This document shows positions 25,864 through 32,687 of a DNA stretch of 64,000 bases, piece after piece. Made by a program: the position numbers and the translations under genes. Origin of the DNA: an uncultured Blautia sp. (GTDB taxonomy: Bacteria > Bacillota > Clostridia > Lachnospirales > Lachnospiraceae); assembly GCA_900547685.1 (NCBI GenBank), contig URHS01000005.1, positions 11,085 to 75,084 of the forward strand. The letters run 5' to 3'. Position 1 is the first letter of the stretch, and every line of letters begins with the position of its first letter. Below the pieces are notes generated by a model. The model did no database searches. It saw nothing but the letters and a program-made list of their open reading frames with translations, and had not been told where the DNA came from.

Positions 25864-26650
25864 TCCAATTTCCTCCCTGTTTCATTATTTTTTCTAAAAC
25901 GATTTCTACCCGTTCTGTCTCATATTTAGCTGTTTCTTTTACTTTTTCTTTCGCATTGCTCATAGCAAAACTATACGTCACTTCGTGAAGCATTTCCAAA
26001 TCATTTAAATTATCCCCAAAAGCTGCACTGGCATCTGCTGAAATAAGAAAATGCTTTTGCAGGACTCTAATCCCTTTTCCCTTATCCGCACTCATTGGCA
26101 TCATATCAAGCCATGAATGACCGGAAGTCACCACTGTTGCTTTGCTTCCAAAAAGCGTTTTCCAATAAGGCAGCATTTCTTCCAGTCCGCTTTCCCTGTA
26201 CATGGATATTTTTAAAACATCTTCTTGTACCTTTAAAATATTATCGACTACAATAACATTACCCTTTATTGTCTGAAGCATATATTCTGCAAATGCCTTT
26301 CTTTTCGGCTGGATATAATAGGATTTCTCTCCGGAAACAATAATTTCCATATCCTCCCTATTCAGTATGCTATGCATCATTTCTTCTGCTAATACCCTGT
26401 CAAAGACATCTTTATGTAAAATTTTCCCTTTGTACACAACCATTGCTCCGTTTTCACAAATATAAGCAATGTCATCCTTTACAGGCTCAAATAATCTTCT
26501 TAAAGTTGCATACTGTCTTCCACTGGCTGCTGCAAAGAGAATTCCCATTTCTTTTAACTGTTTAATCTGCTCTACTGCCTGTCCGGACAGCTCTTTTTCC
26601 CCATTTTTAAGAAGTGTTCCGTCTATATCACTGGCAATCAGTTTTAACAT
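25856..26650 (-). CDS. Cof-type HAD family hydrolase
   Basis: This 264-residue phosphatase belongs to the Cof/type-IIB HAD branch. The nucleophile motif is ASDIDGTLL (residues 5-13), motif II lies in AAASGRQYATLRRL near 40, the conserved Lys in MSADKGKGI near 193, and motif IV is FGDNLNDLEML near 216, carrying the metal-binding acidic residues. The C2 cap fills the middle. Relatives dephosphorylate sugar phosphates and flavin or pyridoxal phosphates; the substrate here is unknown. It is 17 bp downstream of another HAD gene and overlaps the small acidic gene by 8 bp. Confidence 0.9.
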   Translation of the reverse strand: MLKLIASDIDGTLLKNGEKELSGQAVEQIKQLKEMGILFAAASGRQYATLRRLFEPVKDDIAYICENGAMVVYKGKILHKDVFDRVLAEEMMHSILNREDMEIIVSGEKSYYIQPKRKAFAEYMLQTIKGNVIVVDNILKVQEDVLKISMYRESGLEEMLPYWKTLFGSKATVVTSGHSWLDMMPMSADKGKGIRVLQKHFLISADASAAFGDNLNDLEMLHEVTYSFAMSNAKEKVKETAKYETERVEIVLEKIMKQGGNWNE

Positions 26651-26667
26651 CTTTTCAACACTCCTTG

Positions 26668-27336
26668 CTATTTATTTCTTGCTATTTCCAAAATTTCCTG
26701 TGGTGTATCCACAATTCTGTCTGCATGATGCTCTATCAATTCCTCTCTTGGACGAAAACCCCAGGTCACGCCAATGGTATACATACCTGCTGCCTTTCCT
26801 GTATCCATATCTGTATTTGTGTCTCCACAATACAGGCATTCCTCCGGTTTTACACCAAATACTTCTGCAATAGCCAAAGCCCCTACAGGTGATGGTTTTC
26901 TGGGAATACTCTCTGTCTGTCCCTGTACTTTATGAAACATTTCTTCCCCGAAAATTTTATTTACTACCTCTATAGCTGCTTCATGAGGCTTATTAGATAA
27001 TACTGCAATTTTAATATTCTCTTTTTTTAATTCTTCTAAAAGTTCTAAAATTCCATCAAAAGGTTTCACATGGTAAAAAGGGTTTTTTGCAAATTTCTGA
27101 CGATATACAGTGCGTATTCGTTCATAATCCGCCCGTTCTCCTCCAGGTGTTGCTGCCAACATTCTCCTTACCAGTTCATCTGCTCCATCTCCTGCATAAA
27201 AATTATAATTTTTCACTGGCAGAGCAGACAGTCCGAATTCCTGCAAAACCTGATTTCCTACATAGGCCATAGACTCCACAGTATCTGCGATTGTTCCGTC
27301 TAAGTCAAATATACAAGCTTTATACATCTTTACCAT
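26668..27336 (-). CDS. HAD family hydrolase, phosphoglycolate phosphatase-like
   Basis: This 222-residue HAD subfamily IA protein has the nucleophile motif IFDLDGTIADT near residue 9, a helical C1 cap, motif II VLSNKP near 117, the KPSP motif III lysine near 147, and YCGDTNTDMDTGKAAG near 167. It resembles Gph and PpaX, which hydrolyse phosphoglycolate or PPi-type substrates; specificity cannot be set. The start is uncertain between two ATGs nine bases apart (27336 or 27327). The former overlaps the maf stop by 7 bp. Confidence 0.88.
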   Translation of the reverse strand: MVKMYKACIFDLDGTIADTVESMAYVGNQVLQEFGLSALPVKNYNFYAGDGADELVRRMLAATPGGERADYERIRTVYRQKFAKNPFYHVKPFDGILELLEELKKENIKIAVLSNKPHEAAIEVVNKIFGEEMFHKVQGQTESIPRKPSPVGALAIAEVFGVKPEECLYCGDTNTDMDTGKAAGMYTIGVTWGFRPREELIEHHADRIVDTPQEILEIARNK

Positions 27337-27917
27337 TCCCTACTTTCTATTCCCATATTTTTTAATTCCTGATACAATCTTGCCAGTGGCAGACCTACTA
27401 CATTATTATAATCACCGCTGATTTCCTTAATAAAGACTGCCGATTTTCCCTGAATACCATAAGCCCCTGCTTTATCCATAGGCTCCCCAGTATTCACATA
27501 ACTTCTGATTTCTTCATCTGACATAGGGTAAAAAACTACTTTCGTTTTCTCATGAAACGTCTTTTTTCTGTTTTCGTTTCCCTCTCTTGCCATAATTGTC
27601 ACACCTGTATAAACTTCATGTTCCCTTCCCTGAAGACTTTGAAGCATCTTTACAGCGTCTTTTTGCGAAGACGGTTTGCCCAATATTTTTCCTTCACTTG
27701 CGACAACCGTATCCGCCCCAATCACAAGAACATCCCCTAATGACTTTTCATAAATATCGCTGCATTTTAAATAAGACAGCTCCTCTACTGCCTGCCCCGG
27801 CTGTTCCGTGGTAATTTTCTCCTCTGCCTGACTGGGGATAACTGTAAAGGGAATTCCTCCCTGCTCTAAAAGTTCCCTTCGTCTGGGAGAAGCACTTGCC
27901 AGTATAATTTTCCTCAT
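27330..27917 (-). CDS. maf: Maf family nucleotide pyrophosphatase
   Basis: This 195-residue pyrophosphatase cleaves dTTP/UTP or modified nucleotides and is linked to septum control in Bacillus. The diagnostic SASPRRRELL motif is at residues 8-17, with the ADTVV motif near 69 and KAGAYGIQGKSAVFI near 148. The start was set to 27917, where an AAAGGAG site lies eight bases upstream of the ATG opening MRKIILAS; the longer frame from 27959 has no such site. It is first in the leftward maf-HAD-HAD-small protein-ALDH-methyltransferase unit, and the IS lies about 95 bp upstream. Confidence 0.93.
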   Translation of the reverse strand: MRKIILASASPRRRELLEQGGIPFTVIPSQAEEKITTEQPGQAVEELSYLKCSDIYEKSLGDVLVIGADTVVASEGKILGKPSSQKDAVKMLQSLQGREHEVYTGVTIMAREGNENRKKTFHEKTKVVFYPMSDEEIRSYVNTGEPMDKAGAYGIQGKSAVFIKEISGDYNNVVGLPLARLYQELKNMGIESREW

Positions 27918-28002
27918 AATTTTCTCCTTTAAAGAGATTCCCACTTTATTTTCTTTCAATTTCTAGTATATCCTGTCTTTTTCAATGATGCAAGACAAGA
28001 AA

Positions 28003-28011
28003 GAATTCTGC
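28003..28011. repeat. Target-site duplication, left copy
   Basis: GAATTCTGC directly abuts the left inverted repeat of the insertion element and is repeated exactly at 29019-29027. Perfect 9-bp copies on both sides indicate a fairly recent transposition into this spot. Confidence 0.88.
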
Positions 28012-28086
28012 CAGGGCAACCGCATAAAAAATATTAATACCAAAATCATCACTTTTCCGTTATAATAAAAGAAAAGGGTGATTTTT

Positions 28087-28962
28087 ATGATGGAAATGAA
28101 AAAGTATTTTTCAGATTTGGTAGATAGCAGAGATAATCGAGGATTGAGACATTCTCTCATGGATATCGTAGTTATGAGTATTTATGCTGTCTTATGCGGT
28201 TATACAGATGCAGAAAATATGGCATTTTTTATGAAACTTCAAGAACCTTATTTTGAAAAAATACTGGATTTAAAGTATGGGACTCCTTCTGCGGATACCC
28301 TGCTTCGGGTGTTTGCGATTATAGAACCGGAAAAATTTATGGAGATGTTTTATCATTGGATCCGGGATGTACTGTCCACACTTCAAAAAAATGAAATTAC
28401 GGAACCGCAACGGATTGCCATTGACGGGAAAGCAGTTCGTGCAGCGGCAGTAAAGGGTGGGAATATCCCCTATATCATATCCGCATATTTGGAAAATTAT
28501 GGTCTTTCCATCGGGCAGTTAAAAGTAGGAGAAAAAACAAATGAAATCAAAGAAATACCAAAGCTGTTAAAGAAACTTGATATTTCAAAATGTGTCATAA
28601 CCATTGATGCAATCGGTTGCCAAAAGGAGATTGCGAAACAGATTGTAGAACAAAAGGGGCATTATTGTCTTGCATTAAAAACAAACCAGGCAATCCTGTA
28701 TGATGAGATCAGAGAATATTTTTCTTGTGCAGAAAAGGAAGAACCTGAAAAGCTCAGGGCCTATGAGACACTTGAAAAAAATCATGGGCGGATTGAAAAA
28801 AGGAAGTACAAAATCTCACAGGATATTGATTATCTGATGAAATTGGATAAACGGTTTGATAAAAAGAAAAAAATGACTTATGAGAAAATGAGTATGTTAT
28901 ATACATATCATTTAGAATATGTGCAGGAATTGATTTTTGAGAAAATTGTGGAAAACATTTAA
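28087..28962 (+). CDS. ISAs1-family transposase with internal deletion, probably inactive
   Basis: The reading frame of 291 residues (ATG at 28087 behind an AAGGGTGAT ribosome site) shows the N-terminal ISAs1 domain (DSRDNRGLRHSLMDIVVM), the first catalytic Asp in AIDGKAVRAA near residue 115 and the second in ITIDAIGCQKEI near 175. Family members are about 370 residues and carry the last catalytic acid in a GHWxIENxLHW segment. That segment is absent: after DIDYL the protein goes straight to a basic C-terminal segment ending QELIFEKIVENI. The frame is kept, so an in-frame deletion of roughly 70-80 residues is inferred. The protein should not catalyse transposition alone, though it might be moved by an intact copy elsewhere. 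Confidence 0.82.
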   Translation: MMEMKKYFSDLVDSRDNRGLRHSLMDIVVMSIYAVLCGYTDAENMAFFMKLQEPYFEKILDLKYGTPSADTLLRVFAIIEPEKFMEMFYHWIRDVLSTLQKNEITEPQRIAIDGKAVRAAAVKGGNIPYIISAYLENYGLSIGQLKVGEKTNEIKEIPKLLKKLDISKCVITIDAIGCQKEIAKQIVEQKGHYCLALKTNQAILYDEIREYFSCAEKEEPEKLRAYETLEKNHGRIEKRKYKISQDIDYLMKLDKRFDKKKKMTYEKMSMLYTYHLEYVQELIFEKIVENI

Positions 28963-29002
28963 AAATATCCATCTAGGGAAATATTTCTCTAAATGGATAT
29001 TT
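28963..29002 (+). terminator. Hairpin at the right end of the IS, probable terminator
   Basis: An almost continuous palindrome, AAATATCCATCTAG through CTAAATGGATATTT, begins right after the transposase stop and ends in TTTTTATG at the right inverted repeat. It likely terminates the transposase transcript. Confidence 0.6.
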
Positions 29003-29018
29003 TTATGCGGTTGCCCTG

Positions 29019-29027
29019 GAATTCTGC
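29019..29027. repeat. Target-site duplication, right copy
   Basis: GAATTCTGC directly follows the right inverted repeat and matches 28003-28011 exactly. Confidence 0.88.
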
Positions 29028-29066
29028 TTCCTATAATTCTCTATCTATACAAAAATGACGGCATTT

Positions 29067-29618
29067 TTATGCCGCTACAATCATTTTTTGTACAGGTCTT
29101 CCTTTTAAAAACAACCTCTCATACACACGCTCACATTTTTTAAATTTATAAAACATTTTCTGTGCGTCACATTCATTACAATATACCTTCCAACACCCAC
29201 AGCACTTGCAGTTTTTTCCTTGATTTTCTATAAAACCCTGTACATCTTCTTCCGGATACCCTAAAAACAATCCAATTTCATGGGGAAATTTTTCATACAT
29301 CTGCAATTTATTCTGCAAGATTTTTACTGCTTCCTCCACATTACTGTAATCGTATCCTTCTGCTTTCAGCATGCTTCGTGTCTTCTCTCTCTTTAAATCC
29401 GATTCCAACTGTTTTTTTCTGTTCACATATAAAAGAGCTCTCTGAGCTGTAGTACGCATAACCCTAATATCCAATCCCTTTTCCTCAAAAATTCTTGCCC
29501 AAACTTCCATACTATTTTCAAATTCTTCTTTGGACTCCCAAGAATACCAGAACAAATTAGCTGTTTTTAAACCGGCTAATGTAGGTGCACTATATCTGAT
29601 TAAAATTTCCTCCAACAT
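29067..29618 (-). CDS. DUF3793 family protein
   Basis: This 183-residue protein matches the DUF3793 family, recognised by the opening (YSAPTLAGLKTANLF), the HEIGLFLGYPEEDVQGFI segment near residue 112 and the following CKCCGCWKVYC Cys cluster near 136-146. Function is unknown. The Cys-rich segment suggests metal or redox sensing. It follows the DUF2325 gene directly and shares its promoter region, which carries two DtxR-like repeats. In clostridia DUF3793 genes often sit near Feo iron-uptake genes and flavodoxins; no feo gene is in this window. A role in iron or metal response is inferred from context. Confidence 0.88.
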   Translation of the reverse strand: MLEEILIRYSAPTLAGLKTANLFWYSWESKEEFENSMEVWARIFEEKGLDIRVMRTTAQRALLYVNRKKQLESDLKREKTRSMLKAEGYDYSNVEEAVKILQNKLQMYEKFPHEIGLFLGYPEEDVQGFIENQGKNCKCCGCWKVYCNECDAQKMFYKFKKCERVYERLFLKGRPVQKMIVAA

Positions 29619-29909
29619 CTATTTTCTCTCCCCTTTCATATCTTCTAGTACAGACTGTAATGCAGCTGTACTGGACCTGTGAATTCTCCGAATAGGAATA
29701 TTATTTCGCTTTGCTTCCTGAGAAGCATTCGTCACCATTTTATGAGATACTGTATTCGTAAACAACAGAAGTAAATCCGGACATCCCATTTTTTTCTTAA
29801 TAGAACTGTTTTCCTTCACAAATACTTTCGCTTTACACCCATAACTTTCACACAAATTTTCATAGCGTGTTACCATACGTTCATTTCCTCCAATAATTAC
29901 AATACTCAT
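29619..29909 (-). CDS. DUF2325 domain-containing protein
   Basis: This 96-residue protein is a single DUF2325 domain: IVIIGGNERMVTRYENLCESYG at the N-terminus, PDLLLLFTNTVSHKMV in the middle and the late IPIRRIHRSS segment. It has a Rossmann-like pattern without an evident catalytic site, and the function is unknown. It begins a two-gene unit with the DUF3793 gene, whose start lies 0-1 bp after its stop. An AAGGAAGG ribosome site precedes the ATG at 29909. Two repeats resembling iron-dependent DtxR/IdeR operators lie 20 and 76 bp upstream. Confidence 0.88.
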   Translation of the reverse strand: MSIVIIGGNERMVTRYENLCESYGCKAKVFVKENSSIKKKMGCPDLLLLFTNTVSHKMVTNASQEAKRNNIPIRRIHRSSTAALQSVLEDMKGERK

Positions 29910-29927
29910 ACCATTCTTCCTTCCTTT

Positions 29928-29949
29928 CTTTAATTAGTCTTACCTAACC
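29928..29949. promoter_or_regulatory. DtxR/IdeR-like operator, proximal copy
   Basis: On the reverse strand the site reads GTTAGGTAAGACTAATTAAAG, sharing most positions with the IdeR/DtxR consensus TTAGGTTAGSCTWACCTAA. It overlaps the predicted -10 box, a good place for repression of the DUF2325-DUF3793 unit. A second copy lies at 29985-30006. Confidence 0.6.
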
Positions 29950-29976
29950 TATATTTAAAAAATAATAATTCCTCAA
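29948..29976 (-). promoter_or_regulatory. Promoter of the DUF2325-DUF3793 unit
   Basis: On the reverse strand TTGAGG (29971-29976), 17 bp, TATAGG (29948-29953). Both boxes are weaker than consensus, but the spacing is ideal and the DtxR-like repeats bracket it. Confidence 0.5.
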
Positions 29977-29984
29977 CTTCTGTT

Positions 29985-30006
29985 CTTTTAATTAGTTTCA
30001 ACTAAC
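29985..30006. promoter_or_regulatory. DtxR/IdeR-like operator, distal copy
   Basis: On the reverse strand GTTAGTTGAAACTAATTAAAAG, with a TTAGTT...AACTAA core palindrome. It matches the proximal copy at most positions and lies 57 bp from it, just upstream of the -35 box. Confidence 0.6.
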
Positions 30007-30173
30007 TACTATGATACTGATTTTTTTCTTTTTGTCAATCATTTTTCAACAAAAGAACATTAATTTCATAGAAAATTAATGAAAAAATACTTCCCTTCCT
30101 GAGTGAAAAAGGATTATAATGGAGAACATATAGGTAGAGTAAGGGAATTTTAATTTCAGAAAGGATTTTAATT

Positions 30174-30617
30174 ATGGGAAATTTAGGTAAAAAATTATTA
30201 GGTATTGGGCTATTAAGTGCAACTGCCGGAGCTACCGTTTATTATTTTACAAAAAAGAAAGAAGAAAATCCTGATCTTCAGGAAGAATTCGCAGACTTTC
30301 AGGATAATTTAAAAGAAACTGCTGCCTCTGCAGTAAACGTAGCTTCCAAATTTAAAGAAGTAGTTGAAAAATCAGTAGATCAGGCAGTCAACAAAACCGA
30401 TGAACTTGCGAAAGAATTCTCCGAAGATGATATCTTTGAAGATGATTTTGAATACCTTGCCGAAGATATGGCAGAACTGAAAGAAGACATAAAAGATACA
30501 GTAGAAGACACAAAAAAAGCTGCCAAAAATGTTACAGAAACTGTAAAAGAAACCGTAAAGGACTGTTTCTGTAAAAAAGAAGACGAAGAAAATAAAAATA
30601 CTTCCGATGAACTTTAA
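30174..30617 (+). CDS. YtxH-like membrane-anchored acidic helical protein
   Basis: This 147-residue protein has one N-terminal hydrophobic segment (about residues 6-25, with a Gly/Ala-rich face, LLGIGLLSATAGATVYYF) followed by KKK and then a long highly charged helix with heptad-like spacing (FKEVVEKSVDQAVNKTDELAKEF and VTETVKETVKDCFCKK). This is the architecture of YtxH-type proteins, several of which are stress-induced; no enzyme function is expected. A TATAAT at 30115-30120 with a poor -35 and an AAAGGA ribosome site precede the ATG. Its neighbours give no functional clue. Confidence 0.68.
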   Translation: MGNLGKKLLGIGLLSATAGATVYYFTKKKEENPDLQEEFADFQDNLKETAASAVNVASKFKEVVEKSVDQAVNKTDELAKEFSEDDIFEDDFEYLAEDMAELKEDIKDTVEDTKKAAKNVTETVKETVKDCFCKKEDEENKNTSDEL

Positions 30618-30698
30618 AATAGCTCTTGTAAAAATCTTCTATTCATAATACAATCACTTTAGTGGGTATTCAACTATTTATAAAGTGAGGAATTTACT

Positions 30699-31223
30699 AT
30701 GGATAACAATTTATTTGAGCAGGCAAAAAATGATGATATTTTATCAAAAGAATTAATTTCTTTTTTACTGGAAAGTATGGAATACAGCCGATTGAGTTTT
30801 ATTAACGATGCGGTAGATATTCTCAAAGTTTTAAAAATCCGTATTGAGCGAGGAGATAAAATTACAGATGCAGTTTCTTTAGAAACTTATACTTTAAAAG
30901 GATTTAAAGCTTTTGTAAAAGAACATTTTTCAGAATACATTTACAATCAGGTCTTTACTCCTTTAAAAAAAGATGAAAAAATTTATTTTTCCTTAGAACC
31001 TTGTGACGGTGGATATGAGCTTGTGCTTTCTGAAAAAGACAATAAAGTATACAAATGGATTTCCAGCTTAAATGAAAAATTTTCTCTCGTTTACATGATT
31101 GCTACAAAAGTTGTATATATCAAAAATATTAAAACGAAAACTTATTCCCCGTTTATTTCTGGAAATGGAAAATACTGCAGATATGATGAGTCTGTAGGGA
31201 AAATCTTAGAAATAAACGAATAA
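30699..31223 (+). CDS. Conserved hypothetical protein
   Basis: This 174-residue soluble protein was not recognised. The first half is helical and acidic (SKELISFLLESMEYSRLSFINDAVDILKVLKIRIERGDK). The second half reads as beta strands (EKIYFSLEPCDGGYELVLSEKDNKVYKWISS and KVVYIKNIKTKTYSPFI). There is no signal peptide, membrane segment or catalytic motif. It has an AGTGAGG ribosome site and its own terminator at 31236-31264, so it is a separately expressed gene. Codon use looks like its neighbours, so recent transfer is not indicated. Confidence 0.65.
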   Translation: MDNNLFEQAKNDDILSKELISFLLESMEYSRLSFINDAVDILKVLKIRIERGDKITDAVSLETYTLKGFKAFVKEHFSEYIYNQVFTPLKKDEKIYFSLEPCDGGYELVLSEKDNKVYKWISSLNEKFSLVYMIATKVVYIKNIKTKTYSPFISGNGKYCRYDESVGKILEINE

Positions 31224-31232
31224 ATATAATTT

Positions 31233-31266
31233 CTAAAAGGGGAATGTTTTTTGCATTCCCCTTTCA
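31233..31266. terminator. Bidirectional terminator between the hypothetical gene and the MocR gene
   Basis: AAAGGGGAATG (31236-31246) and CATTCCCCTTT (31254-31264) form an 11-bp perfect stem with a short TTTTTTG loop. It follows the + strand stop by 12 bp and the reverse-strand MocR stop by about 10 bp. Confidence 0.85.
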
Positions 31267-31273
31267 TAACTTT

Positions 31274-32686
31274 CTATTTCTTATGCCATACTTTTTTTAA
31301 AAGCTTCATGGCTTCTTCAATTTCTTTTTCTTCCATACCGGCATATCCTAAAAGTACTTTATTTTCTTTTTCCGTGTTTATTGAAATACAATATTCCGAT
31401 ACTCCATAAACCTGTATACCTACATCTCTGGCTTTGTCTATTGCTTCTTGTTCTGTTAGGCCGTTAATAAATTCTAAAACAAAATGAACTCCTGCATTTT
31501 CCCCATGAAATACACAAATATCCTGCATTTCTTTCAAATATTTTACAATCAAATCATGCTTATTTTTATAAATCTTACGCATACGATTTAAGTGTTTTTC
31601 ATAATAACATTTGTTTAAAAAAAGTTCCAGTATTTTCTGATCTGTCTTAGAAACTGTTACAGAGAAAAGATGTTTTTTCTTCAAATATCTCTGCATAAGT
31701 CTTTCTGGTAAAACCATATAACTGACACGAATAGAAGGCGCTACAGATTTTGAAAATGTCCCCATATAAATCACGCTGCCATTTCTGTCAAAACCCTGCA
31801 AACTGGGAATAGGCTGCCCTTTATAACGAAATTCACTGTCATAGTCATCTTCGATAATATAACGCTCTTGTGACTTTTCTGCCCAATTTAGAAGAGCCAT
31901 ACGGCGTTTTAAAGGCATAATCATTCCCATAGGAAATTGATGAGAAGGCATAACATATACAATGTTTGCACTTTTTCCTTCTAAATCACTGATATCAAGT
32001 CCCTGTTCATCCTGCTTAATTTGCTCTATGTCATAACCTATATGACGAAAATCATAATATGCGCTGATATAGGTAGCCACTTCCATTGCAACTGTCTGTC
32101 CAGCTCCCAGAATTGTCCCTAAAAGCATTAAAAGATAATCATTTCCTGCCCCGATAATAATCTGCTCTCTTTTGCATTTTACTCCTCTGGAGCGATACAG
32201 ATATTCAGCTACAGCCTGCCTAATTCCATCCTCCCCACAGGGATTTCCAAGCTGAAAAAATTCCTCATCGGCCTCTGCCAGTACCTGTTTTGACAACTTT
32301 TGCCACACATTATAAGGAAAACTTCCTCTGGCAATTTCATTTAAAGCAAAATCATGGAAATATTTCTTTACTCTCTCTTGAACAATTGGCTTTTCTTCCT
32401 GACATTTTGATAAACGACTATCTGAAAAATAAACGCCTTCCAGTTGAGAGACATAATATCCTTTACATGGCATAGCTTCAATGTATCCTTCTGAAGCAAG
32501 CTGATCATAAGCAAGCTCTGCGGTACTTCTGCTGATAGAAAGATACCGGGAAAGCGCCCTGGATGAGGGCAGCTTGTCTCCCGGTTTTAATTGTTCTTTC
32601 TCTATTTCTTTTTTTATAAATTCATAAATTTGCTGATAGATAGGAACTTTCGACTCCTTATCTATAAAAATTATCAATTCGTTCAT
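31274..32686 (-). CDS. MocR/PdxR-type transcriptional regulator (GntR HTH fused to aminotransferase domain)
   Basis: This 470-residue protein has an N-terminal GntR winged helix (about 10-75: PIYQQIYEFIKKEIEKEQLKPGDKLPSSRAL) joined to a fold-type I aminotransferase domain that binds PLP. The PLP-binding Lys is in MGTFSKSVAPSIRVSYMVLP near residue 312, and the Asp/Tyr segment EDDYDSEFRYKGQPIPSLQ lies near 280. Such regulators control vitamin B6 or amino-acid genes in response to PLP. Target genes cannot be named; no pdx genes are near. It starts 1 bp after the glnS stop, so it may be partly co-transcribed with glnS. Confidence 0.9.
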   Translation of the reverse strand: MNELIIFIDKESKVPIYQQIYEFIKKEIEKEQLKPGDKLPSSRALSRYLSISRSTAELAYDQLASEGYIEAMPCKGYYVSQLEGVYFSDSRLSKCQEEKPIVQERVKKYFHDFALNEIARGSFPYNVWQKLSKQVLAEADEEFFQLGNPCGEDGIRQAVAEYLYRSRGVKCKREQIIIGAGNDYLLMLLGTILGAGQTVAMEVATYISAYYDFRHIGYDIEQIKQDEQGLDISDLEGKSANIVYVMPSHQFPMGMIMPLKRRMALLNWAEKSQERYIIEDDYDSEFRYKGQPIPSLQGFDRNGSVIYMGTFSKSVAPSIRVSYMVLPERLMQRYLKKKHLFSVTVSKTDQKILELFLNKCYYEKHLNRMRKIYKNKHDLIVKYLKEMQDICVFHGENAGVHFVLEFINGLTEQEAIDKARDVGIQVYGVSEYCISINTEKENKVLLGYAGMEEKEIEEAMKLLKKVWHKK

Positions 32687-32687
32687 T

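Larger units (their letters stand above)
28012..29018 (+). mobile_element. ISAs1-like insertion sequence, internally deleted
   Basis: A 1,007-bp element bounded by perfect 19-bp inverted repeats (CAGGGCAACCGCATAAAAA at 28012-28030 and its complement at 29000-29018) and by 9-bp direct repeats. It holds one transposase gene related to the ISAs1 family by its DGK and ITIDAIGCQ motifs. Complete ISAs1 elements are usually about 1.2-1.4 kb, so roughly 200 or more bases are missing, all inside the gene. A long A/T-rich hairpin (28967-29001) closes the transposase transcript near the right end. It sits in the gap upstream of maf, in the opposite orientation. Confidence 0.9.

Noticed and set aside
28087..28962. 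Intact, autonomous transposase
   Set aside because: The C-terminal segment carrying the last catalytic Glu is missing and the protein is about 80 residues short.
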